A stretch of DNA of 11,918 nucleotides from a bacterium (GTDB lineage Bacteria > Armatimonadota > Zipacnadia > Zipacnadales > Zipacnadaceae). The translations under genes and the position numbers were made by a program. Location of the stretch: positions 1 to 11,918 of the forward strand of contig JAUWJN010000041.1 in the NCBI GenBank assembly GCA_030607655.1, written 5' to 3'. The notes under the pieces were generated by a model. That model was given only the letters and a program-made list of their open reading frames with translations, ran no database searches and was not told the DNA's origin. How positions within the stretch are numbered: position 1 is the first letter of the stretch; each line of letters begins with the position of its first letter. Positions 1 to 6,891 of the stretch are shown in pieces.

Positions 1-755
1 CGTGCCTGGTGGAGGACTATGAGACTACTTTAGCCATCGCTGAGCAGGTGGGCGAGATCGCCGCGCAGATGAATATGCCCGTGGCGTTCAAGGCATCCTA
101 CGACAAGGCTAACCGTACGTCCATTGACTCGGCACGAGGGCCTGGGTGGGAGCAGGGCCTGGAGATACTGGCCAAGGTCAAGGCCGCCACCGGTCTGCCC
201 TTACTCACTGACGTGCACGAGACTACCCAGGTGGAAAAGGCGGCAGCAGTGGCCGATATTCTGCAGGTCCCAGCCTTTCTGTCACGTCAAACGGATTTGC
301 TGGTCGCGGCGGGCCAGACCGGGCTGCCGGTGAATATCAAGAAAGGCCAGTTCCTCTCCCCCACTGATGTACAGTATTCTATTGGCAAGGTGACCTCTAC
401 CGGCAATGACCAGGTCATAGTCACTGAACGGGGTACTACTTTCGGTTATAATAATCTGGTCGTGGATATGCGCGGGCTGGCGATAATGCGCCAGTTCGGC
501 TATCCAGTAGTGTTTGACGCCACCCATAGCGTCCAACTGCCCGGCGGAGCGGGCGGTGCCTCCGGCGGCGAGCGACAATTCGTAGGAGTCCTGGCGCGGG
601 GGGCAGTAGCCACAGGTGTAGATGGGCTGTTTCTGGAGGTCCACCATGATCCTGATGCGGCCCCTTGTGATGGTCCTAATATGCTGCCGTTGTCCGAGCT
701 GCCCGCGTTATTGAAGGTTGTTCAGAGAATATTTGAGGCCGCCTGGACGACGTAG
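1..755 (+). CDS. kdsA: 3-deoxy-8-phosphooctulonate (Kdo-8-P) synthase, 5'-truncated by window edge
   Basis: Condenses phosphoenolpyruvate with D-arabinose-5-phosphate to give Kdo-8-phosphate, a cytoplasmic step towards the Kdo of lipopolysaccharide. The reading frame is already open at base 3 (Cys-Leu-Val-Glu-Asp), so the GTG at base 9 is an internal codon and only about the first dozen residues are missing. Family signatures are clear: KANRTS (nt 105-122), the KKGQFLSP stretch, TERGTTFGYNN, DATHSVQLPGG and the C-terminal EVHHDPD followed by CDGPN. By comparison with Aquifex KdsA, the four metal ligands are all present: Cys at nt 3-5, His at 525-527, Glu at 636-638 and Asp at 669-671. This marks the metal-dependent class. 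The stop is TAG at 753-755. The next gene, kdsD, supplies its arabinose-5-phosphate substrate. Identity is very secure. Confidence 0.97.
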   Translation, partial: CLVEDYETTLAIAEQVGEIAAQMNMPVAFKASYDKANRTSIDSARGPGWEQGLEILAKVKAATGLPLLTDVHETTQVEKAAAVADILQVPAFLSRQTDLLVAAGQTGLPVNIKKGQFLSPTDVQYSIGKVTSTGNDQVIVTERGTTFGYNNLVVDMRGLAIMRQFGYPVVFDATHSVQLPGGAGGASGGERQFVGVLARGAVATGVDGLFLEVHHDPDAAPCDGPNMLPLSELPALLKVVQRIFEAAWTT

Positions 756-810
756 CAATTGCACTACAACATTAGTACAGACCGACCATAATGGAGCAGG
801 CAACGAGCGA

Positions 811-1794
811 ATGACAGAAGAGCAAATCCTCCGACAGGCGCAAGAGACGCTGGACATCGAAGCACAGGCCCTAGCCACACTGGGGGCGCGGTTGGATGAC
901 CGGTTTGTCCAGGCCGTCAATATGCTGCTACATACCGAAGGACGCGTGGTGGTAACCGGCGTGGGCAAATCGGGAGCAGTAGCGCGCAAGCTCGCGGGAA
1001 CTTTAGCCAGTACCGGCACGCCGGCTTTTTTTATGCATCCGACCGACGCGGTGCATGGCGATCTAGGGATGGTGGGCAGCGCTGATGTGGTGATTATTCT
1101 GTCTAATAGCGGCGAAACCGACGAAGTGCTGCAACTGCTACCGTTTATCAAGCGCTGTGGGGGCAGCATCATTGCACTCTGTGGCAATGCCTCCTCGACC
1201 TTGGGCGCCGAAGCCGATATTACTCTGGATGCCTCCGTGGAGCGCGAAGCATGCCCGCTGGGTCTGGCTCCCACTGCCAGCACCACGGTAGCCATGGCTC
1301 TGGGCGATGCTTTGGCGGTGGCGACGATGGCCGCCCGCGGCTTCACCGCCGAGGATTACGCAGCTTCTCATCCCAGCGGGATTCTGGGCCGCCGGGTGTT
1401 GATGCGGGTGGGCGATATTATGCATGCCGGGGCGGATAATCCAACCGTTCCGTTGACCGCCACCGTCTTGGAGGCGCTGCTTACTATGACGCAGGCGTCG
1501 CTGCGGGGTGTAGTGAGCATAATTGACGAGGAGGGACAACTGTGCGGGTTCTTCACTGATGGTGACTTTCGGCGGCTCATGCAACAGATAGAAGATCGCA
1601 ACGAGATTATGGCCCAGCCGGTTTCGGAAGTAATGACCCGCAACCCGACCACCTGCCCACCGCGTATGCTCGCCGTGGAGGCGGCCCGGATTATGCAGCA
1701 GCACGAATTTGACAACCTGCCCGTGGCTGATGAGCAAGGCCGAGCGGTGGGTATCATCGACATCCAGGATCTAGTGAGAGCGGGGCTAGTGTAA
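811..1794 (+). CDS. kdsD: D-arabinose-5-phosphate isomerase (KpsF/GutQ/KdsD family)
   Basis: Interconverts D-ribulose-5-phosphate and D-arabinose-5-phosphate, feeding the KdsA reaction. The ATG at 811 gives 327 residues, essentially the length of E. coli KdsD (328), and has a purine-rich GGAG about 13 bases upstream. The open frame extends back to a TTG at 718, but that would overlap kdsA and add 31 unrelated residues. An N-terminal SIS domain (about 40-175) carries GVGKSG (50-55), SNSGETDE (98-105) and the CPLGLAPTASTT block (148-159). Likely catalytic residues by comparison with E. coli are Lys53, Glu102, Glu146 and His187 (in SHPSG). Two CBS domains follow (about 203-260 and 271-327). It lies 55 bases after kdsA; no convincing promoter was seen in that gap, so co-transcription is likely. 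Confidence 0.96.
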   Translation: MTEEQILRQAQETLDIEAQALATLGARLDDRFVQAVNMLLHTEGRVVVTGVGKSGAVARKLAGTLASTGTPAFFMHPTDAVHGDLGMVGSADVVIILSNSGETDEVLQLLPFIKRCGGSIIALCGNASSTLGAEADITLDASVEREACPLGLAPTASTTVAMALGDALAVATMAARGFTAEDYAASHPSGILGRRVLMRVGDIMHAGADNPTVPLTATVLEALLTMTQASLRGVVSIIDEEGQLCGFFTDGDFRRLMQQIEDRNEIMAQPVSEVMTRNPTTCPPRMLAVEAARIMQQHEFDNLPVADEQGRAVGIIDIQDLVRAGLV

Positions 1795-1798
1795 GCCG

Positions 1799-1813
1799 TG
1801 GTGCCTAGCACCA
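1799..1813 (+). promoter_or_regulatory. Short perfect hairpin at the ribosome-binding position of the phosphoesterase gene
   Basis: TGGTGC-CTA-GCACCA forms a perfect six-base-pair stem with a three-base loop. It lies between the kdsD stop (1792-1794) and the next ATG (1820), exactly where a Shine-Dalgarno site would be expected, and none is visible. No T-run follows, so it is not an intrinsic terminator. It could dampen or couple translation of the downstream gene, or protect an mRNA end. The structure is read directly from the sequence; the role is inferred. Confidence 0.4.
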
Positions 1814-1819
1814 GTATTG

Positions 1820-2551
1820 ATGGCAATTCTGACTGTCCTTCATACTGCCGACCTGCATAATCGGCTGACAGAAGCGGCGACCCAACGTCTGAAGGTCCTG
1901 CGGGAACAGCAGGGCGCTCTGCTATTGGACAGCGGTGACGCTCTGAGTGTGCCCAATGTGTTGGTGCCACTGTTCGCGCCTACGGTATTGAGGCGGATGA
2001 ACCAGGCGGGGTATGCGGCGATGGCGCTAGGTAATCGGGAGTATTTCTTCCGCCGTGCTATACTAATTCGTGAAATGGCCCCGGCGCAGTTCACTGTACT
2101 TACGGCCAACCTCCGTGCATTCAAAGGCGATTTAGGGCCTATTCGGCCCTGGACAATCCTATCCTCGGCACAAGGCGACAAGGTGGGAATCTTTGGACTG
2201 ACGCCGACGATGATTCAGCCAGGAGTGTGGTGGGAGAGGCTCTCAGATATGCGGTTCGTGCCGTGGGAGCAGGCCGCGGCTGAAGCAGTGCAGACGCTGC
2301 GCCCGCAAGTGCAGTGGCTGATTGCTCTCAGTCATTTGACCCTGGGCGAGAGTACCCAGTTAGCCAAGACGTTTCCGGAAATTGACCTGGTCCTGGGCGG
2401 GCATAGCCATCCGGAGGAGGCGCAGGTTCGGGAGGTTGGCCAGGTGACTGTATGCTGTCCGCCACCTTACGGCGAAGCAGTGATAAAGCTGCGAAGTCAG
2501 CAGCCCGCGCCGCCCAGCCCGTTTGAAAGTGAGACTATACCACTGCCATGA
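1820..2551 (+). CDS. Calcineurin-like metallophosphoesterase (5'-nucleotidase N-domain type) with atypical GNRE motif
   Basis: Predicted dinuclear-metal phosphoesterase with 5'-nucleotidase-like motifs; its substrate cannot be deduced. With the ATG at 1820 it has 243 residues; a TTG just before it at 1817 is less likely. Motifs in order are ADLHNR (Asp11, His13), DSGDAL (Asp40), ALGNREY (Asn72), LSHLTLGES (His172) and LGGHSHPEE (His195, His197), so the metal ligands appear intact. The usual GNHE motif reads GNRE, with Arg73 where the family normally has its catalytic His. The larger C-terminal substrate-binding domain of periplasmic 5'-nucleotidases is absent, and no signal peptide is seen, so a cytoplasmic location is likely. 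No clear Shine-Dalgarno precedes it (see the hairpin at 1799-1813). Its stop overlaps the coaX start (ATGA), implying translational coupling. Its position after kdsA-kdsD, where many genomes place the Kdo-8-P phosphatase kdsC, is suggestive but not proof. Confidence 0.82.
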   Translation: MAILTVLHTADLHNRLTEAATQRLKVLREQQGALLLDSGDALSVPNVLVPLFAPTVLRRMNQAGYAAMALGNREYFFRRAILIREMAPAQFTVLTANLRAFKGDLGPIRPWTILSSAQGDKVGIFGLTPTMIQPGVWWERLSDMRFVPWEQAAAEAVQTLRPQVQWLIALSHLTLGESTQLAKTFPEIDLVLGGHSHPEEAQVREVGQVTVCCPPPYGEAVIKLRSQQPAPPSPFESETIPLP

Positions 2552-3351
2552 CGTGGATATGGTACGCCGACTTGGGCAACTGCACACTACACTGGGGCGC
2601 CTGGGCTGAGAGTAGTTGGCAGGCTTGCGCCCGGATGGGTGTTGATGTGCTAAATAGCCCGGACGGATTCCACGTTATTAAGGAGCAGTTAGCGCAAAGC
2701 AATCTGGCACCTAACGATTGTCAGCAGGCAATACTATGTGTTTCAACGGCGGCTCAAAGCACACTAGTGCCCAATTTTGCGCGGGAATTCCTGGAGACGG
2801 AAACTAAGGTCCTGGGGGTAGATTTTCAGGCTGATATTTCTACCGAGTATTACCATCCGGCCCAGGTGGGCCAGGACAGGTTGGCTAATGCGGTGGCAGC
2901 GGTAGAACGGTATGGGGTTCCAGTGGTGATCCTGGACTTCGGGAGCTGCGTGACGTGTGATGCTGTCTCGGCGGAAGGTGTTTTTGTGGGCGGCGCGATC
3001 GCTCCCGGCCTACCTGCCTACCGGCATGGCATTAGAAGCGCCACGCCTCACTTGGAGCCAGCCATCCAGGAGGTACTAGGCACCGAGGATATGCCCGCGA
3101 AGCGTCCGGGACGGTCCACGAGCGAATGTTTGTCATTGGGCATATACTATGGTCTAGCTGGCGCGACCGACCGGTTGGTGACAATTATGCGCGAATACCT
3201 CGCCGCTGAGTCCCCCGTGGTCGCCACCGGCGGCGATGTAGAGACCATCGCGCCGCTCTGTCATACTCAGATGGATATTGAACCAATGCTGACTTTGGAC
3301 GGATTACGCTTAGCTTACGAAAGCGGACAAGGGCAACCACTGCTGCCGTAG
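2548..3351 (+). CDS. coaX: Type III pantothenate kinase
   Basis: Phosphorylates pantothenate, the first step of coenzyme A synthesis. It belongs to the ASKHA fold, is typically insensitive to CoA feedback, and needs a monovalent cation in characterised members. The 267 residues match the family length. Visible motifs are the N-terminal phosphate-binding DLGN (Asp8-Asn11), VGQDRLANAVAA with the presumed catalytic Asp110, the second phosphate motif DFGSCVTCD (Asp130 to Asp138), GGAIAPGL (148-155) and ATGGD near 226-230. The DFGSC segment differs from the usual DFGTA, a Thr to Ser and Ala to Cys change. The ATG overlaps the preceding gene's TGA by four bases and has no strong ribosome site of its own, so translation is probably coupled. 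A non-kinase member of the CoaX fold, such as a Baf-type regulator, is a less likely alternative. Confidence 0.9.
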   Translation: MTWIWYADLGNCTLHWGAWAESSWQACARMGVDVLNSPDGFHVIKEQLAQSNLAPNDCQQAILCVSTAAQSTLVPNFAREFLETETKVLGVDFQADISTEYYHPAQVGQDRLANAVAAVERYGVPVVILDFGSCVTCDAVSAEGVFVGGAIAPGLPAYRHGIRSATPHLEPAIQEVLGTEDMPAKRPGRSTSECLSLGIYYGLAGATDRLVTIMREYLAAESPVVATGGDVETIAPLCHTQMDIEPMLTLDGLRLAYESGQGQPLLP

Positions 3352-3375
3352 GGCCAGCATTCCTGGAGCACAACG

Positions 3376-4314
3376 ATGAAACACATCCTGAGCATAAGTT
3401 TGGGTTCCTCGACGCGGGACAAGAGTGTAGAGGTAGAGATACTTGGTGAGCGGTTTCTGCTGGAGCGCCGGGGTACCGATGGCGACCTGCGCCGATTTGG
3501 CCGGTTTCTACAGGAAAATGATGGCCACGTAGATTGTTTGTGCATCGGCGGCACTAACCTTGGTCTACACTGGGGAGGTCGGTATTACCCCTTCCGGGAA
3601 ATTCAGCGCATTGTGAGACACATTAGTGATACTCCGGTGGTGGATGGCGCGGGGCTAAAGGACACACTGGAAAGAGAAACTATCAATATCTTACAGCAGC
3701 AGGGCATTGTTGATTTTGCCCAGTGCCAGACTCTGGTGGTCTGTGCCACCGACCGCTTCGGGATGACCGAGGCTATCAGTGCAATATCCCGCCAATACAT
3801 TCTGGGCGATTTTATGTTCAATCTGGGCCTGCCTATGCCGCTCCGCAGCACCCGTTCCATGGATGTGCTGGCGTTCCTATTACTGCCGCTGGTGAGCCGC
3901 CTGCCTTTTCGCTGGCTGTATCCCACCGGTAGTAAGCAGGAGCAAATTATACCAAAATGGGAACGCTATTACCATCGGGCGGATGTCATTGCGGGCGATT
4001 TCCTGGTCATTCGTCGCCACCTGCCCGAAAGACTGGCGGGCAAGGTAATTATCACCAACAGCACCACGGAAGCAGACGTGGAACTGCTGCACCAGCGGGG
4101 CGTGCGATTGCTGATTACGACCACGCCGGTCATCGAAGGACGTAGCTTTGCGACGAATGTAATGGAAGGAGTTTTTGTATCGCTAATCGGCAAGCCACCT
4201 CAAGAGATAACATCTGAAGAGTACATGCAATTGGCCCGCCAGATGCACTGGGCGCCAGTGATACGCGACTTAACTGCGGCGTCAGGCGGCGGCTCAGGAA
4301 GCGAGGGTTTATAA
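3376..4314 (+). CDS. 'Quinate 5-dehydrogenase' family protein, function unproven
   Basis: A 312-residue soluble protein. It resembles a family that I recall being labelled 'quinate 5-dehydrogenase' in Firmicutes and other genomes; to my knowledge that activity is not demonstrated. Conserved-looking blocks are the start ISLGSSTRDKSVEVE (7-21), ERRGTDGDL (30-38), VVDGAGLKDTLER (88-100), ATDRFGMTEA (124-133), GDFMFNLGLPMPLRS (144-158), LYPTGSKQE (181-189), ADVIAGDF (202-209), IITNSTTEADVELL (225-238) and LLITTTPVIEGRSFATNVME (245-264). I see no glycine-rich dinucleotide loop (GxGxxG), which argues against a classical dehydrogenase. The C-terminus ends in a Gly/Ser-rich tail (303-312). A GGAG about nine bases upstream supports the ATG. 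It is followed only four bases later by the AAR-like gene, and the two probably work together. Family recognition is from memory; the function is unknown. Confidence 0.72.
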   Translation: MKHILSISLGSSTRDKSVEVEILGERFLLERRGTDGDLRRFGRFLQENDGHVDCLCIGGTNLGLHWGGRYYPFREIQRIVRHISDTPVVDGAGLKDTLERETINILQQQGIVDFAQCQTLVVCATDRFGMTEAISAISRQYILGDFMFNLGLPMPLRSTRSMDVLAFLLLPLVSRLPFRWLYPTGSKQEQIIPKWERYYHRADVIAGDFLVIRRHLPERLAGKVIITNSTTEADVELLHQRGVRLLITTTPVIEGRSFATNVMEGVFVSLIGKPPQEITSEEYMQLARQMHWAPVIRDLTAASGGGSGSEGL

Positions 4315-4318
4315 AGCT

Positions 4319-5389
4319 GTGCACCGCTTTGCCTTTATCATACATCCGCTGTCCATAGCTGACATCGCCCGCAAGTATCGGGTGGCCCGCTGGCTGCCCG
4401 ACGGGCTAGTGCACTGGGCCATCAAGCGGATGTCTCCCACGTTGGTTAGTGAGATAACTGGCATTCAGTCTACGACAGGGGCTACTACCGAAGGGTGGTT
4501 TATAGGATGCCCGCTGACGGCTCGCCAACTCATCGAAGCCGATCCCGAACAAGCTATAGGCAAGATTGTACAAAGCGGTAAGCTGGCCCAGGAACTGGGG
4601 GCCGAGATCGTGGGGCTGGGCGCGTTTACCTCAGTGGTGGGTGATGCCGGAATTACTGTGGCCGAGCAATTAGATATTGGTGTGACCACGGGCAACAGTT
4701 ACACGGTGGCTACTGCGGTGCAAGGGATGCTGGAGGCGGCTGAGTTAGTGGGCATTCAGCCGGCCACAGCTCACGCGGCAGTGGTGGGTGCTACTGGCTC
4801 CATCGGCAGAGTATGCGCCCAACTGCTTGCGCCCCAGGTGGCCGCCCTCACGCTAGCCGCTCGCCGGCGTGAGGCCCTGGAGGAGCTGGCCGATGAATTG
4901 TCCCTTGCGGGTAGCCAGGTGGATGTGCAGACCGATGTAAACCAGGCACTGCGCGAGGCCGATATGGTCATCACTGTTACCTCAGCTCTGGAGACCATTA
5001 TCCAGCCGGATATGCTCAAGCCGGGAGCAGTTATATGCGATGTCGCGCGGCCTCGCGACGTCTCTAAACAGGTGGCACAGCAACGCGATGACGTGCTAGT
5101 AATTGAAGGCGGCGTAGTAGCGATTCCCGGTGAAGTCAATTTTAACTTCGATTTTGGGTTCCCACCTCAAACTGCCTACGCCTGTATGGCCGAGACAATG
5201 ATTCTGGCCCTAGAGGGCCGCTGTGGGCACTATTCACTGGGACGAAACCTGGAACTGGGACGGGTGCGCGAGATTGCTCGCCTGGGTGAGAAGCACGGCT
5301 TTCGCCTGGCGGGCTTTCGGTCCTTCGAGCGGGCCGTCACTCCTGAGCAGATGGAACGAGTGCGACAGCGCGCGGCACAGATGTCCTGA
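4319..5389 (+). CDS. NAD(P)-dependent dehydrogenase of the acyl-ACP reductase (AAR)/COG5322 family, often labelled shikimate dehydrogenase
   Basis: A 356-residue Rossmann protein with a GTG start four bases after the previous stop; GAGGG lies about a dozen bases upstream. The N-terminal domain carries ITGIQSTTGA and TTGNSYTVATAVQ (123-135), matching the TTGNTHTAY block of cyanobacterial long-chain acyl-ACP reductase. The nucleotide loop is VVGATGSIG (155-163), also close to AAR. Further on are ICDVARPRDVS (239-249), EGGVV (263-267) and YACMAETMILALEG (287-300). Cys289 aligns with the cysteine (Cys294 in Synechococcus) that forms the acyl thioester in AAR. The sequence is therefore more consistent with an acyl-thioester or aldehyde reductase than with a true shikimate dehydrogenase. 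No partner aldehyde-deformylating oxygenase lies in the window. The family call is firm; the substrate is unknown. Confidence 0.8.
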   Translation: MHRFAFIIHPLSIADIARKYRVARWLPDGLVHWAIKRMSPTLVSEITGIQSTTGATTEGWFIGCPLTARQLIEADPEQAIGKIVQSGKLAQELGAEIVGLGAFTSVVGDAGITVAEQLDIGVTTGNSYTVATAVQGMLEAAELVGIQPATAHAAVVGATGSIGRVCAQLLAPQVAALTLAARRREALEELADELSLAGSQVDVQTDVNQALREADMVITVTSALETIIQPDMLKPGAVICDVARPRDVSKQVAQQRDDVLVIEGGVVAIPGEVNFNFDFGFPPQTAYACMAETMILALEGRCGHYSLGRNLELGRVREIARLGEKHGFRLAGFRSFERAVTPEQMERVRQRAAQMS

Positions 5390-5418
5390 AGACTTACAGG
5401 TGACAAAAGGAAGTTGAT

Positions 5419-6888
5419 ATGTCAGAATCGTTCGACCAACATCAGCAGAGATTGAAGAAGCTACAGGATTTGCAACGACAGGACTGTGACCCCTTTGCCC
5501 ATCATAAGTACGAGCGTACTCATCTGGCGGGGCAGTTAGAGGCGCAGTTTGAGGGCCTCGAGGGCAGACAGGTCACGGTGTGTGGTCGGCTAATAGCCAT
5601 CCGGGCCCACGGCAAATCAATCTTTGCTGACCTCCAAGATGATAGTGGCACGATACAGCTCCATGCGCGTATAGATGCACTGGGTGAGGAGGAATTCGGC
5701 CGCTTTAGTGACTTGGATTTGGGGGACATCATCGGTTCGTCGGGCGAGGTCTTCAGGACTCGCAGCGGTGAGGTGACAGTGAAGATTGCGGAGTTCGTAC
5801 TGCTGGCCAAGGCGCTGCGACCGCTGCCCGAGAAATTTCACGGTCTGCAAGATACCGAACTGCGCTACCGTCACCGGCATCTTGACTTGTTGGCCAATAC
5901 CGAGCCCCGTCAGATTTTCAAGAGCCGCAGTCTCATAATTCACAGCGCGCGAGAATATCTGACGGCGCGGGGATTTCTGGAGGTAGAGACGCCGGTACTG
6001 CAGCCGCTGTACGGCGGGGCATTTGCGCGGCCTTTCACCACCCACCATAATGTCCTGGATATGCAATTGTATATGCGCATTGCTCCCGAGCTGTATTTGA
6101 AGCGGCTAATAGTCGGCGGGCTGGAACGAGTTTTTGAGATCGGGCCGGTGTTCCGCAATGAGGGTATTGACACCCGGCACAGTCCCGAATACACCCTCCT
6201 AGAGGCCTACCAAGCTTATGCCGATTATGAGGATATGATGGCCTTGACGGAGGGACTAGTTGGGGCGATGTGCGAGGCGGTCCACAGTCAGCTTCAGTTT
6301 ACTTACCAGGGACACGAAATTGACGTGACCCCGCCCTGGCCACGACGGCCGCTGCTGGACATTATTGCTGAGCACACCGGCGTTGACTTCAGTACCACGG
6401 AGACTGCGGAACAGGCCCGCGAGGCCGCCGCCGGTCTGGACTTAGGCGATATGTCTGAGGCCACCCGCGGTTACATCATTGAGAAAACCTTCGATCGCTA
6501 CGTCCAGCCGAATTTGATAGAGCCGACCTTTGTGGTTGACTACCCGGTGGAGATGTCACCGCTGGCCAAGCGCAAACCGGATACCAGCGAGTTAACCGCG
6601 CGGTTTGAGCCCTTCATCGGCGGCGAGGAAGTGGGCAATGCATTCAGCGAGTTGAATGACCCGTTAGAACAGCGAGCTCGTTTCGAGGAGCAGGTGCGCG
6701 CCAGAGAGGCGGGCGCTTTGGAGACGCATCCGTTAGATGAGGACTTCTTGCAGGTCCTGGAGCATGGGATGCCTCCGACGGGAGGGCTAGGACTGGGTAT
6801 TGATAGGCTAGTGATGCTGCTAACTGACCAGCCTAATCTTCGTGAAGTTATTTTATTTCCATTGTTGCGGCCTGCCGCCGAGGAGTAA
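5419..6888 (+). CDS. lysS: Lysyl-tRNA synthetase, class II
   Basis: Charges tRNA-Lys with lysine using ATP, in the cytoplasm. The 489 residues match bacterial LysS. An N-terminal OB-fold anticodon-binding domain (about 51-132, with VCGRLIAIRAHGKSIFADLQ at 54-73) precedes the class II catalytic core. That core contains motif 1 (RGFLEVETPVLQ, 184-195), the LYGGAFARPFTT stretch, motif 2 (FEIGPVFRNEGID at 239-251, then HSPEYTLLE) and motif 3 (GGLGLGIDRLVMLL, 455-468). The ending REVILFPLLRP is also typical. A strong ribosome site, AAAGGAAG at 5406-5413, lies five bases before the ATG. It follows the AAR-like gene by 29 bases and precedes the prenyltransferase by three, so it sits inside the operon. 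No lysine-tRNA T-box or other leader is visible. Confidence 0.97.
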   Translation: MSESFDQHQQRLKKLQDLQRQDCDPFAHHKYERTHLAGQLEAQFEGLEGRQVTVCGRLIAIRAHGKSIFADLQDDSGTIQLHARIDALGEEEFGRFSDLDLGDIIGSSGEVFRTRSGEVTVKIAEFVLLAKALRPLPEKFHGLQDTELRYRHRHLDLLANTEPRQIFKSRSLIIHSAREYLTARGFLEVETPVLQPLYGGAFARPFTTHHNVLDMQLYMRIAPELYLKRLIVGGLERVFEIGPVFRNEGIDTRHSPEYTLLEAYQAYADYEDMMALTEGLVGAMCEAVHSQLQFTYQGHEIDVTPPWPRRPLLDIIAEHTGVDFSTTETAEQAREAAAGLDLGDMSEATRGYIIEKTFDRYVQPNLIEPTFVVDYPVEMSPLAKRKPDTSELTARFEPFIGGEEVGNAFSELNDPLEQRARFEEQVRAREAGALETHPLDEDFLQVLEHGMPPTGGLGLGIDRLVMLLTDQPNLREVILFPLLRPAAEE

Positions 6889-6891
6889 ACA

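Noticed and set aside
718..810. Upstream extension of kdsD from a TTG at 718
   Set aside because: It overlaps the end of kdsA, adds 31 residues unlike the family, and the ATG at 811 gives the usual length.
756..810. Possible promoter between kdsA and kdsD (TTGCAC at 759-764 with CATAAT at 787-792)
   Set aside because: The spacing of 22 bases is too long, and no -10 lies at 16-18 bases.
791..814. Eight-codon mini-ORF (ATG at 791) whose TGA overlaps the kdsD start
   Set aside because: It is too short to support as a gene or leader peptide, and no regulatory codon pattern is visible.
708..1970. Long minus-strand open frames opposite kdsD and neighbouring genes
   Set aside because: They are antisense shadows with low-complexity Arg/Ser/Ala-rich translations and no family motifs.
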